64,000 nucleotides of DNA from assembly GCA_023386265.1 (NCBI GenBank), contig JAEWKA010000002.1, forward strand, positions 248,001 through 312,000, read 5' to 3'. Below are positions 1 through 7,850 of the stretch, piece by piece. The notes beneath the pieces are model-generated. The model worked only from the letters and a program-made list of their open reading frames with translations. It ran no database searches and was not told the origin of the DNA. How positions within the stretch are numbered: the stretch's first letter is position 1; the number at the start of each line of letters is the position of its first letter. Position numbers and translations under genes: made by a program. The DNA comes from Bacillota bacterium. GTDB lineage: Bacteria; Bacillota; Clostridia; Oscillospirales; Oscillospiraceae.

Positions 1-1
1 T

Positions 2-949
2 ATGGAAATAATTTTACTGTCGATCTTCGGCGGAGTACTCGCCTATTCGGCTCTGACGCTTGCGCTCTGCTATAGTCCGAAAGCCATTATGCGAAAAAGG
101 CTAACGGAGTATTTCAAAAAAGCTGATATTGATGAGATACAGGTCGAGGTGCTGAAAGAAAAGCATAGAAAAAGAAAAAAGAATGAGCGGCACAGATTCA
201 AGTTAGTCAGCAGGGAATTTGCGTCATATCTCGTGATGTCGGGGGTCAGACTGCGCCCTACAGAATTCGTTTTCGCTTGGGCGCTGTCCGCAACGCTGCC
301 TGCCCTAATAGCGTTTTTTATCAGTGAGAGCCTTATCACGGCTCTGGGCATCGGGATAATCGGGCTTTCCATTCCGCCCTTACTCGTTCAACGATCGAGG
401 AAAAAGCGCGAGAGCGAGTTTTCCAAGCAGCTCGGCGAGTCCCTCTCTGTGATGGGAAACTGCATCAAGGCGGGTTTTTCGTTTCAGCAGGCCATGGAGA
501 GCATCGCAAGAGAAATGCCGCCTCCAATCTCGACGGAGTTCGAAAAGACTCTGCGTGAAATGCGTTACGGAATCAGCATGGAGGAGGCGCTCAAGCATCT
601 TGTGGACAGAGTAAACAACAAGGATCTTGATTTGCTGGTGTCCGCAGTCCTAATTTCGGCGCAGGTCGGCGGAAATTTAAGTGATATCATCGAGGTTATA
701 GCCGACACTGTATGCGACAGGCTGAAGATTAAATCCGAAGTCCGTGTGCTGACAACTTCGGGACGCTTTTCCGGCATAATTATCGGATTGCTTCCGGTTT
801 TTATAATACTGATATTGATGGTGCTCAATCCGCACTATTTCGATTCCTTTGTCGAGTCCGTCATCGGCAAAGCCATGCTAGTTGGGTCAGTGATACTTGA
901 AGCGGTGGGCTTTCTTGCAATCAGAAAAATTGTGGACATTAAATATTAA
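2..949 (+). CDS. tadB: TadB-like type II secretion F-family inner-membrane protein
   Basis: Inner-membrane platform protein of a Tad (Flp-type) pilus; these proteins work with the TadA ATPase to assemble the fibre. The 315-residue length fits TadB. A hydrophobic segment lies at the N-terminus (about residues 4-24), a hydrophobic pair at about 88-130, then the T2SSF domain (about 150-280) with the family-typical stretch FSKQLGESLSVMGNCIKAGF, and two C-terminal membrane segments (about 252-305). The start codon is at base 2, so its ribosome-binding site lies outside the window and a longer form cannot be excluded. It is followed by tadC after 136 bases, the usual tadB-tadC order; the ATPase and pilin genes would lie upstream, off the window. 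Family assignment is firm; the number and identity of the pilins exported are unknown. Confidence 0.88.
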   Translation: MEIILLSIFGGVLAYSALTLALCYSPKAIMRKRLTEYFKKADIDEIQVEVLKEKHRKRKKNERHRFKLVSREFASYLVMSGVRLRPTEFVFAWALSATLPALIAFFISESLITALGIGIIGLSIPPLLVQRSRKKRESEFSKQLGESLSVMGNCIKAGFSFQQAMESIAREMPPPISTEFEKTLREMRYGISMEEALKHLVDRVNNKDLDLLVSAVLISAQVGGNLSDIIEVIADTVCDRLKIKSEVRVLTTSGRFSGIIIGLLPVFIILILMVLNPHYFDSFVESVIGKAMLVGSVILEAVGFLAIRKIVDIKY

Positions 950-981
950 GGTTATTAAACGTGGAAGCCTCGACATAAGGT

Positions 982-1077
982 GTGCCGCTTATCGGCGATT
1001 GGCATGAGTGGCACTTGCCATTATCCTCCCATATGAGGAGGGGATTTAAACCCGCTATACAAAGCGCATATGGGAGG
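982..1077 (+). promoter_or_regulatory. Structured tadB-tadC leader that can sequester the tadC ribosome-binding site
   Basis: The 136-base gap between tadB and tadC is rich in inverted repeats. An 11-base perfect complement, 1025-1035 (CCTCCCATATG) against 1067-1077 (CATATGGGAGG), would bury the tadC Shine-Dalgarno sequence at 1072-1077. The same CCTCC at 1025-1029 can instead pair locally with GGAGG at 1037-1041, which would free the ribosome site. Upstream, GTGCC (982-986) pairs with GGCAC (1010-1014), in competition with TGGCA (1000-1004) and TGCCA (1016-1020). The complementarity is seen directly; a switching role is inference. It does not match my memory of the c-di-GMP riboswitch cores often found near pilus genes. 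Confidence 0.45.
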
Positions 1078-1085
1078 TATTTTTT

Positions 1086-2030
1086 ATGGAAGCTTATGTT
1101 GCGATCTGCTCGGGTATCTTCATATTTGCGCTGATTGTCCTCCTGAACGGCTCGAGCAGCGCGCGCGAAGACCGCGTACGAAAGAGAGTCTCCAATATTA
1201 TGAATAGCGATGCAAAATATGCCGGCGTCTATGACGAGGATATGTCAAAGTCCCTGTATATACGAATTGTAATGCCGCTTATGAAATCCCTCTCCGCGAA
1301 GCTAGCAAAGCATACGGCAAAGGGGCGGTTTTTCAAATCAGACTCCGGAAAGCAACGGTCGGAAAAACTCAAAAAATCCCTTCGCCAGGCTGGCATCAGC
1401 ATGAGCGTGGACGAATATTCAATGATAAGGATTTTCGTTACCGCGGGAGCCGCCGGAATTCTAGTCCTTTTTTCCTTTTACCTCGGGCTTGGCTACCGCT
1501 CGGTTTTCGGCGCGCTACTCGGAATTTATGGCGGTTTTGTGGCTTTGCGTTTTAATTTGACACTCAGAATTTCGGCAAGGCGAGCTTCCATGGAGCAACA
1601 GCTTCCCGATGTGCTCGATCTTCTCAGCGTCAATGTCGAGGCAGGCCTCGGTTTCGAGCAGGCGCTTTTAATGGTCATCGGACATTTTGAGGGTCCCTTA
1701 ATAGAGGAGCTTACAGTTACATATAGGGAAATCTCAATGGGCAGAACGAGGAGGGACGCGCTTCTTTTATTTGCCGAACGCTGCGAGCTCGAAGAAGTGA
1801 AATCTTTTACAGGCGCAATCATACAGGCTGAGCAACTCGGTATTTCAATTAAAAACATCCTCCGCTCTCAGTCCGCCGCCATGCGTGCCTCAAGACGGCG
1901 CAAGGTTGAAGAAAAAGCGCAGAAGGTTCAGGTCAAGATGCTTTTTCCGATGGTCGGACTCATTTTTCCGGTGCTTTTAATCGTTCTGCTGGGTCCGGCT
2001 CTGGTTTCAATTATATTTTCGTTGAAATAA
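1086..2030 (+). CDS. tadC: TadC-like type II secretion F-family protein
   Basis: Second platform protein of the Tad pilus, thought to pair with TadB in the cytoplasmic membrane. It has 314 residues: an N-terminal membrane segment (about 4-22), a basic cytoplasmic stretch, paired hydrophobic segments at about 118-160, the T2SSF domain with QLPDVLDLLSVNVEAGLGFE at about 176-195, and a C-terminal hydrophobic tail (about 282-312). The start is supported by GGGAGG eight bases upstream, inside the hairpin described for the leader. The DUF192 gene begins ten bases after its stop, so the genes look cotranscribed. Assignment is confident from family pattern and position after tadB. Confidence 0.88.
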   Translation: MEAYVAICSGIFIFALIVLLNGSSSAREDRVRKRVSNIMNSDAKYAGVYDEDMSKSLYIRIVMPLMKSLSAKLAKHTAKGRFFKSDSGKQRSEKLKKSLRQAGISMSVDEYSMIRIFVTAGAAGILVLFSFYLGLGYRSVFGALLGIYGGFVALRFNLTLRISARRASMEQQLPDVLDLLSVNVEAGLGFEQALLMVIGHFEGPLIEELTVTYREISMGRTRRDALLLFAERCELEEVKSFTGAIIQAEQLGISIKNILRSQSAAMRASRRRKVEEKAQKVQVKMLFPMVGLIFPVLLIVLLGPALVSIIFSLK

Positions 2031-2039
2031 GGTGTTTTT

Positions 2040-2396
2040 ATGAAGGTTACAAGCAGTGGTCGGGTAATAGCCGCCAATGTGCGCCTCGCCGACAGTTTTT
2101 GGTCGAGGTTTTGGGGACTAATGGGCAAAAAAAGCCTTGGTGACGAAGAGGGGCTTCTCCTTATGCGCTGTTCGTCTATACACTGCTTTTTTATGAAAAT
2201 ACCGATAGACGCGGTGTATTTGTCAAAAAATATGACCGTTTTGTGTACCGAAACGCTGAAGCCCTGGAGTGTGGGACGGTTTGTTAAGGGTACGGCAAAT
2301 GTGCTCGAGCTCAAAGCGGGGAGAGCTATTGTAACGACGGGAGACGTTCTCCAAATTCAAAGTGACGGAGGTAAACCCTATGACGGAAATAAATAG
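2040..2396 (+). CDS. DUF192 family protein
   Basis: A 118-residue protein of the DUF192 family, small beta-rich proteins of unknown biochemical role. The conserved pattern is visible: the RFWGLMGKKSL stretch near residues 22-32, the CSSIHCFFMKIPIDAVYL core at about 44-61 (the family's H-x-F-M-x-F/I-P-I-D motif), and a C-terminal FVKGTANVLELKAG segment. No signal peptide or membrane segment is evident, unlike many proteobacterial members. It sits directly behind tadC and overlaps the next gene by 17 bases, so it appears to belong to the Tad transcription unit. A role in pilus biogenesis is inference from position only. Confidence 0.8.
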   Translation: MKVTSSGRVIAANVRLADSFWSRFWGLMGKKSLGDEEGLLLMRCSSIHCFFMKIPIDAVYLSKNMTVLCTETLKPWSVGRFVKGTANVLELKAGRAIVTTGDVLQIQSDGGKPYDGNK

Positions 2397-3471
2397 CGAT
2401 GCAAGTATAGTGGAAGTACTGCGCTCAAAGGTCGAGGAGTCCGATATAAAGCAGTATCTGAAGAGTGCTCTGGGCGGATACACTAAAAGCTCTGTCCTTG
2501 ATTATCTAAATCTTTTGCGGAAGCAACAGCAGTCGACAGCAGACACCTTTGTCCGAAATCAGCAGCTGCTGTTTGATGAAAAGGAAAGCCTTCGAAAGGC
2601 GAACGAGATCCTTAAAGCGCAGCTCGTGCGGACCGAAAACAATTACTGCGAGCTTTCGGATTCTATCAAAATTCATGAAATTGAAAACGATGATCTTACG
2701 CCGTCCGATATATCAGCGCTAAAAAGTAAAATTTCAGTGTTAGAGGACGAGCTCATTAAAAGCGGAAATGATAAGAACCTTCTGGAAAAACAGCTTGAGC
2801 ATCAGAAAAGCACCATAGACGATTTTTCGCAGAAGCTGGAGCTCTCCGAGCAGGAAAAACTCTCGCTCAAGGAGCTTATCAAAGCCGAGGTGCAGAAGGA
2901 AAAAGAACTCAGCTCCGTCATTTCAAGGCTTTCCGGCACTATTGCGGAAAGAGACGAAGAGGTAAGCTTCCTGAATTCGCTTCTTTCCGAAGGGCGGGTC
3001 GCGGAGCTCGTCTCAAAGGTCAATGAGCTTACAGAGCAGCTCTCAACTCAGTCAGAAATGCTGGTCACCTATAATAATGAGAGCTGCCTGAAGCAACAGA
3101 CTATAGAAGTGTTGACGGGCGAGAACGAGATTCTTAAACAGCGTATTGCGGAGCTTTCAAGAAACAGTGAGGAGCTAAGCAGCCAGAGTATGAAAAATCT
3201 GGCGGCGTGCAAGGCGTTGACAGAGCAGCTTGAAAGCGAGTACAAGCGGTCGATTGCACTTATCAAAGAGCGCTCCACTTTAACCATGGCAAGACTTGAA
3301 GCAGTCAGAAAGCTGGATGAGGCCGATTCGAAGCTGACACTTATGGAATTGCAGCTTAAAAAGCAGGCAACACTCGCGGATACAGCCGCCGTAAATGAGA
3401 GTGCGGCCAAAACGGACAGGATGAGTCCCAAATATGAAGATACTATCACTGCCCAGGAGACTTGCTCCTGA
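2380..3471 (+). CDS. Long coiled-coil protein with DivIVA/GpsB-like N-terminus
   Basis: A 363-residue, highly charged, almost wholly helical protein. The N-terminal part contains ALGGYTKSSVLDYLNLLRKQ (about residues 30-49), which resembles the membrane-curvature-binding N-terminus of DivIVA/GpsB proteins; the rest (about 50-345) is heptad-rich coiled coil with few prolines. I chose the ATG at 2380 because GGAGGT lies seven bases upstream; an in-frame GTG at 2362 has no such site. It overlaps the DUF192 gene and ends the Tad-linked operon before a terminator. Plausible role: a polar or septal scaffold, perhaps positioning the pilus machine. That is inference; the name rests on a short motif plus coiled-coil character. 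Confidence 0.6.
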   Translation: MTEINSDASIVEVLRSKVEESDIKQYLKSALGGYTKSSVLDYLNLLRKQQQSTADTFVRNQQLLFDEKESLRKANEILKAQLVRTENNYCELSDSIKIHEIENDDLTPSDISALKSKISVLEDELIKSGNDKNLLEKQLEHQKSTIDDFSQKLELSEQEKLSLKELIKAEVQKEKELSSVISRLSGTIAERDEEVSFLNSLLSEGRVAELVSKVNELTEQLSTQSEMLVTYNNESCLKQQTIEVLTGENEILKQRIAELSRNSEELSSQSMKNLAACKALTEQLESEYKRSIALIKERSTLTMARLEAVRKLDEADSKLTLMELQLKKQATLADTAAVNESAAKTDRMSPKYEDTITAQETCS

Positions 3472-3488
3472 TACACGTCCCATTAATG

Positions 3489-3518
3489 AGCCCCCGACAT
3501 CCTAGGATTTCGGGGGCT
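3489..3518. terminator. Terminator between the Tad operon and the convergent MFS gene
   Basis: A nine-base perfect stem (3489-3497 with 3510-3518, core AGCCCCCGA/TCGGGGGCT) with a 12-base loop lies between two converging genes. The T-run is weak on both strands (TTGTTATATTT on the plus side), but position and GC-rich stem support termination. Confidence 0.7.
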
Positions 3519-3537
3519 TGTTATATTTAAAGCTCTA

Positions 3538-4986
3538 TTAATATTTGTTTTGGGAGGTGTTTACGTTTTCCTTATCCATTTCAGTCGGGACTTTACCCTT
3601 GACAAAGGATGCAACCATCGCCGCAACGGCAACCGCGGCGGCTACTAGCGCCGTAAGGTGCAGGGCATAAATGAAAGCGTTGCTCGAAAGAAGAGGCTCG
3701 CTCTGTCCCTGCAAGGATAAAAGCTGCACGGCGTTGCTTTCGGCGTGTGAAAATAATGCGCCCGAGACTGCAACACCAAGCACCATTCCGATGTTGCGCA
3801 TAGTTGCAAGAGTACCGGAAGCCGTGCCTCTGTTTTTGAGCGGGACGCTGCCCATAATGGCACTGTTATTCGGCGTTTGGAACATGCCAAACCCTGCCCC
3901 GGAAACAATCATAGAGACTATGATATAAACATTCGGCGTATCGGCCTTTAAAAAGCTGAGCATATAAAGCCCGCAGGCCAGAATAAGCGCGCCTATGGAG
4001 CTTATATATCTGCTGTCGACGCGGTCCGATGCGCTTCCGCTTATCGGCGCGACAAACATCGTTGCAAGAGGCATTGGCAGATAAAGAAGTCCGCTTTGCA
4101 TTGCGGTATAGCCGCGCAGAGTCACAAGATAAAACGGTGTAAGGAATATCATTATAAATTGTGACATGTAGATGAAAATTGCGGCGGCGTTTGATGCGGC
4201 AAAAACTCTGTTTTTAAAAAAGCTCATATTTAGCATCGGATATTTAAACCGTTTTTCATGGATTACAAACCATACGATCAAGAGAAGACCCGCAGTGATT
4301 AAGCCGATAAAAAGTGCAGGCGGTATCGGATAATCTCCCGATATATCTAAAGGCAGCAATATCAGAAGCAGCGCGAAGAATATCAGCAAGCTTCCTGCAA
4401 AATCGAACGGAACAGACTCCGCTGCTTTTTCTGCAGGAATGTTATTTATAACCATTATCAGACCGAAGATTCCAATTGGAACATTGATATAAAATATGCT
4501 CTGCCAGCCGAAAAGTGTTGACAGCGTGCCACCGAGAACCGGCCCCACGCATAAACCCAGAGCCACCGCGATGGCTGTGATACTGAGCGCTTTTCCGCGG
4601 TTTTCAGGCGGTACCGCATTTGTAATGATTGCAGGACCAGTCGAGAACAGCATACCTGCGCCGATAGCTTGAACTATTCGAAATGCGATCAGAGTGGTTA
4701 TATTAGGAGAAAGCGCGCAAAGGAGCGAGCCAAAGGTAAATATTACAAAGCCTGTCAGATATACTTTTTTATGCCCGTAAAGATCTGAAAGACGCCCAAA
4801 AGTGAGAAGAAGGCTGCTCACGACAAGTAAATAGGCAGTTACTATCCATACGACCATGGAGAGAGAAACGCCAAAGTTGTTTTTAATAAGCGGCAAGGCA
4901 AGATTGACTATGCTAGTGTCGAGAGCGGACATAAAGGTTCCTATCCCGACAGTTAAAATAATGGTAGTTGTTTTTCTGTTTTTCAT
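3538..4986 (-). CDS. MFS multidrug exporter, DHA2 (EmrB/QacA) family
   Basis: A 482-residue major-facilitator protein of the 14-helix DHA2 family, drug/proton antiporters in the cytoplasmic membrane. Family signs: MSALDTSIVNLALPLI (motif D1) in helix 1, FGRLSDLYGHKKVYLTGF (motif A) after helix 2, and ALGLCVGPVLGGTLSTLFGW (motif C) in helix 5. I prefer the ATG at 4986, preceded by CGGGG; an in-frame TTG at 5004 is possible. It is a single-gene unit. The adjacent upstream region holds a palindrome that could be an operator but no local regulator is next to it. The substrate cannot be read from sequence. Confidence 0.85.
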   Translation of the reverse strand: MKNRKTTTIILTVGIGTFMSALDTSIVNLALPLIKNNFGVSLSMVVWIVTAYLLVVSSLLLTFGRLSDLYGHKKVYLTGFVIFTFGSLLCALSPNITTLIAFRIVQAIGAGMLFSTGPAIITNAVPPENRGKALSITAIAVALGLCVGPVLGGTLSTLFGWQSIFYINVPIGIFGLIMVINNIPAEKAAESVPFDFAGSLLIFFALLLILLPLDISGDYPIPPALFIGLITAGLLLIVWFVIHEKRFKYPMLNMSFFKNRVFAASNAAAIFIYMSQFIMIFLTPFYLVTLRGYTAMQSGLLYLPMPLATMFVAPISGSASDRVDSRYISSIGALILACGLYMLSFLKADTPNVYIIVSMIVSGAGFGMFQTPNNSAIMGSVPLKNRGTASGTLATMRNIGMVLGVAVSGALFSHAESNAVQLLSLQGQSEPLLSSNAFIYALHLTALVAAAVAVAAMVASFVKGKVPTEMDKENVNTSQNKY

Positions 4987-5100
4987 TGGTTTGCCCCGAT
5001 TCAAATAAATATGAGCATATACTCGCGTTGACGATTATACTCCGCCCCAGCGCCGCACTTGAGTTGTTCTGCGAAAAGGCTACTGCGCGACTACGACAAG

Positions 5101-5118
5101 GAGCTCAATCGTGAGCTC
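5101..5118. promoter_or_regulatory. Palindrome upstream of the MFS exporter
   Basis: GAGCTCA (5101-5107) and TGAGCTC (5112-5118) form a perfect seven-base inverted repeat with a 4-base centre, about 115 bases upstream of the MFS start. A TATAAT-like -10 on the minus strand lies at 5034-5039, but no convincing -35 was found. It could be an operator or only a hairpin. Confidence 0.35.
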
Positions 5119-5170
5119 GTCGTTCTGTCATATTATAATCCAAAAATCGCAGTCTATTTTGGAATATAAA

Positions 5171-5215
5171 AACGTTACACACGGGAAAAGCCGAGCTTTT
5201 CCCGTGTGTAACGTT
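5171..5215 (-). terminator. Long perfect-hairpin terminator of the glycerate kinase unit
   Basis: Two 21-base arms (5171-5191 and 5195-5215) are perfectly complementary around a three-base loop. Read leftward the stem is followed by TTTTTATATT, an intrinsic terminator. The stem starts inside the stop codon of the glycerate kinase gene. Confidence 0.85.
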
Positions 5216-6344
5216 AGCTGATATTACTTATAAACCGAAGGATATTTTCCATCGTAAGATAAAGGTCGTTTTCGCTTCGCAAAACTGCCTTGTCGTAAGG
5301 AACGGCAACACGATTAATTGAAAAAATGCCGCTGAGACCGAGTTTGTACGCTTCTTCAATGCCGTCTCCAATGTCTCCGACGACCGCAATCACGGGAACG
5401 TTTTTCGCTTTCGCGCGCTTCGCAACGCCGATAACTGCTTTTCCTCTCAGAGACTGCGTGTCGATCCTGCCCTCTCCTGTTATTACAAGGTCAGCGTCGT
5501 CGAGCTGACACTCAAAGCTCGCGGCGTCGAGTATGGCATCGATACCCATCTTCAAGTCGGCGCTCAAAAAACACACTGCGCCAGCGCCAAGACCGCCCGC
5601 AGCCCCGCCGCCTTTGATATTGTCGATGTCGGCGCCGAGCTCACTCTTAACTGTTTTCGCGAAGTGCCTCAGTCCATCGTCCAGAAGCTTTACACTAGCA
5701 TCATCTGCGCCTTTTTGAGGGGCAAACACGTAGGCCGCGCCAGTTTTACCGAAAAGCGGGTTGTCGATATCGCACATCGCCGTCACGGGGACGCCGAGGC
5801 GCAGTCCGCTTGTATCGATTCTTCTGATTTTATTGAGTGCTCCGCCTGTCGGGACGAAATCATGCCCATCGGCGTCATAGAACCGTGCTCCAAGAGCGCA
5901 CGCCATGCCGCAGCCCACATCGTTTGTCGCGCTGCCGCCCATGGCAAGTATAATACGTTCGCAGCCGTTATCCACAGCGTGTCTAATAAGCTGACCGACG
6001 CCAAAGGTGGTCGTAAGAAGCGGATTTTCCCGTCCTTTTGCGAGCGGCAGTCCGGCGCAGGCGGCCATCTCAATAACCGCTGTTTTGTCGGGCAAAACGC
6101 CATAAAAGCTCTCCATATCCTCAAAAAACGGATTATTAACGATTGCCCTGACCTTTTTTCCGCCCTCGGACGCCAAAAATGCGTCGACGGTTCCTTCGCC
6201 GCCGTCCGCAATCGGGATAGCTACGACCTGCGCTACAGGGTATATTTCGTTAATTGCCTTTTTCGCGATTGCACAGAATTTCTCCGAGCTAATCCCGCCC
6301 TTAAACGAATCTGGAACGACAATGATTTTTTTAATTTCCTTCAT
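5214..6344 (-). CDS. glxK: Glycerate kinase (GlxK/GarK family)
   Basis: ATP-dependent glycerate kinase of the bacterial GlxK/GarK family, feeding glycerate into lower glycolysis as phosphoglycerate. At 376 residues it has the usual length. Diagnostic stretches are KIIVVPDSFKGGISSEKFC near the N-terminus, PIADGGEGTVDAFL at about 43-56, ILAMGGSATNDVGCGMACAL at about 131-150 and DLVITGEGRIDTQSLRGKA at about 284-302. It begins three bases after the stop of the upstream peptidase gene, so the two are cotranscribed. Whether the product is 2- or 3-phosphoglycerate cannot be told here, and no tartronate-semialdehyde or hydroxypyruvate reductase is nearby. Confidence 0.92.
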   Translation of the reverse strand: MKEIKKIIVVPDSFKGGISSEKFCAIAKKAINEIYPVAQVVAIPIADGGEGTVDAFLASEGGKKVRAIVNNPFFEDMESFYGVLPDKTAVIEMAACAGLPLAKGRENPLLTTTFGVGQLIRHAVDNGCERIILAMGGSATNDVGCGMACALGARFYDADGHDFVPTGGALNKIRRIDTSGLRLGVPVTAMCDIDNPLFGKTGAAYVFAPQKGADDASVKLLDDGLRHFAKTVKSELGADIDNIKGGGAAGGLGAGAVCFLSADLKMGIDAILDAASFECQLDDADLVITGEGRIDTQSLRGKAVIGVAKRAKAKNVPVIAVVGDIGDGIEEAYKLGLSGIFSINRVAVPYDKAVLRSENDLYLTMENILRFISNIS

Positions 6345-6346
6345 GT

Positions 6347-7657
6347 TCAGTCCTTCAATGCGGCGTTCTCTTTTGCCCAGTATCGTCTGAAATATGGGTT
6401 TCCCTTGATTCCTCGAGGATGAGTCGCTTCGCCCTTCTTCAGCATCGTGTCTGCGAAGCGGTTGTCAAGCTCCATGCACTGTCTTAGAACCTCGCCGACA
6501 TCTTCCTTCGATGCCGCATACATGTCTGTTCTTCTGTAAAGCGCAAGAATTTCCCTCTGGACGGCGTTGCGTTCCATTATGTATTCCGCTTCAATGAGCT
6601 GCCCCTTGAGCAGCATACGGGTTATTATTTCGCGTTTTTTCCAGAATTGAACGCCCGTCTCCTGTTCCTCCTCTTTGAAAAGCGCAAAATCGGAGTCGAA
6701 TACAAAGGGCTTAAAAACAGAGATACAGGGCAGGGACGAACCTGTATAAAAGTATTCGCTGGCATCTTTCAGCTCTCCGACAAGGCTCGCGGTGGTCTGG
6801 CTCGAAACCAGAGCGCCCCCATGCATACAGAGATTTTTCATCGAGCCCTTTCTAAAATTATTATAGGAAGCATCCTGATGACTTCGAAGAGTTGACATCA
6901 TGGTTTCCACTGTTACATTTCCCGTTGCTCTTTCGAGAAGCTCCATCGAGAGCGGGCGTCTCTGCTTACATCCGGAAAACTGCGTGTACAGGGGATCGGA
7001 AAAGATTTTGCGGAAGTTTAAATCATCCCGGCAGCTGCATTTCTTTGCCTCCACGCAGTCCTGTATAAGCTCTGGATGACAGGCATCATAATCATTCTCG
7101 ATTGTGAGACCATTCGATATAGAATAGAAGTCCTTAACCTTTCTCATGACCCAGTATCTGCCCGCCGTTTCGATCACGTATGCATCAGCTTTATCTGCAA
7201 CGATGAAGGCATTGTGATATTCCATTTTCTTGGTATATCCGCAGTTGCCGCCCTGACCGAAGCGCCCAAGCAGATAAATAATATAATCCACTGCTTCTTT
7301 TGCCGTTTTTGTTCTCTCGAGTGCGAGCCTTATCATGTCCATACCGGTAAGTCCGGTCTTTGCGTAGTCTTCTTTCGTGAAGACTGCCTCGTTTCCAATC
7401 ATAACGGAATACTCGTTGAAGCCCATCTCACAGCCCCACATCCACGAGGGCTTGCTGATGACGATTTCGTTGGTTTCCTCCACCTGATCCAGCTCGATGT
7501 ATGTGGTTTTCAGCTTCGGGCAGATGCTTAGGTCGTATCTCTTGCGGGGTATACGCAGCAGTACCTGCGGTTCATCAGGCTCTCTGTCGCTGTTTTTTGC
7601 AAAAATGACATTACCTGATTTTGTAACACTGCCGACTGCCACCATAGTATCGCACAT
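6347..7657 (-). CDS. Secernin-type C69 family peptidase/amidase (Ntn hydrolase)
   Basis: N-terminal-nucleophile hydrolase of the C69/secernin group, whose members cleave dipeptides or amide bonds. I place the start at the ATG at 7657, with GGAGG nine bases upstream, giving 436 residues beginning MCDTMVAVG. Cys2 then becomes the N-terminal nucleophile after methionine removal, as the family requires; the longer frame upstream would hide it. The following FAKNSDREPDEPQVLLRI block and the WMWGCEMGFNEYSVMIGNEA block (about 74-93) match secernins. It shares a promoter and operon with the glycerate kinase gene, a pairing I cannot explain functionally. The substrate is unknown. Confidence 0.82.
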   Translation of the reverse strand: MCDTMVAVGSVTKSGNVIFAKNSDREPDEPQVLLRIPRKRYDLSICPKLKTTYIELDQVEETNEIVISKPSWMWGCEMGFNEYSVMIGNEAVFTKEDYAKTGLTGMDMIRLALERTKTAKEAVDYIIYLLGRFGQGGNCGYTKKMEYHNAFIVADKADAYVIETAGRYWVMRKVKDFYSISNGLTIENDYDACHPELIQDCVEAKKCSCRDDLNFRKIFSDPLYTQFSGCKQRRPLSMELLERATGNVTVETMMSTLRSHQDASYNNFRKGSMKNLCMHGGALVSSQTTASLVGELKDASEYFYTGSSLPCISVFKPFVFDSDFALFKEEEQETGVQFWKKREIITRMLLKGQLIEAEYIMERNAVQREILALYRRTDMYAASKEDVGEVLRQCMELDNRFADTMLKKGEATHPRGIKGNPYFRRYWAKENAALKD

Positions 7658-7712
7658 AGTATCCGCCCTCCATTGTATGTTTTTCGTGTTTTCCATAATA
7701 TGTTTTCACCAT

Positions 7713-7742
7713 ATTATAACTCAATCGTGTTACTCATTACAA
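7713..7742 (-). promoter_or_regulatory. Predicted promoter of the peptidase-glycerate kinase operon
   Basis: On the minus strand TTGTAA (7742-7737), an 18-base spacer and TATAAT (7718-7713) lie about 55 bases upstream of the chosen peptidase start. It is back to back with the MerR-gene promoter, so the MerR protein could affect both genes. Confidence 0.5.
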
Positions 7743-7778
7743 CGCCGATTATTTTAAGTGGTTTTTTAAAATAAGTAC

Positions 7779-7809
7779 TTGACTTTGCCCTTACTGGAAG
7801 CCCTATACT
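7779..7809 (+). promoter_or_regulatory. MerR-type promoter with a 19-bp spacer
   Basis: TTGACT (7779-7784) and TATACT (7804-7809) are separated by 19 bases, the elongated spacer typical of promoters activated by MerR-family proteins through DNA distortion. The spacer holds a CTT-N5-AAG dyad. It drives the MerR gene starting at 7851 and predicts ligand-dependent autoregulation. Confidence 0.75.
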
Positions 7810-7850
7810 GAATCCAGAACATGTTCTTATACCCAATTGGGAGGTTAATA

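Noticed and set aside
982..1077. c-di-GMP riboswitch upstream of tadC
   Set aside because: Neither the class I nor class II conserved core could be found; only competing stems and an RBS-sequestering helix are visible.
5664..6422. Plus-strand open frame (252 codons) opposite the glycerate kinase gene
   Set aside because: Entirely antisense to a clear family member; product has no domain pattern and no ribosome-binding site.
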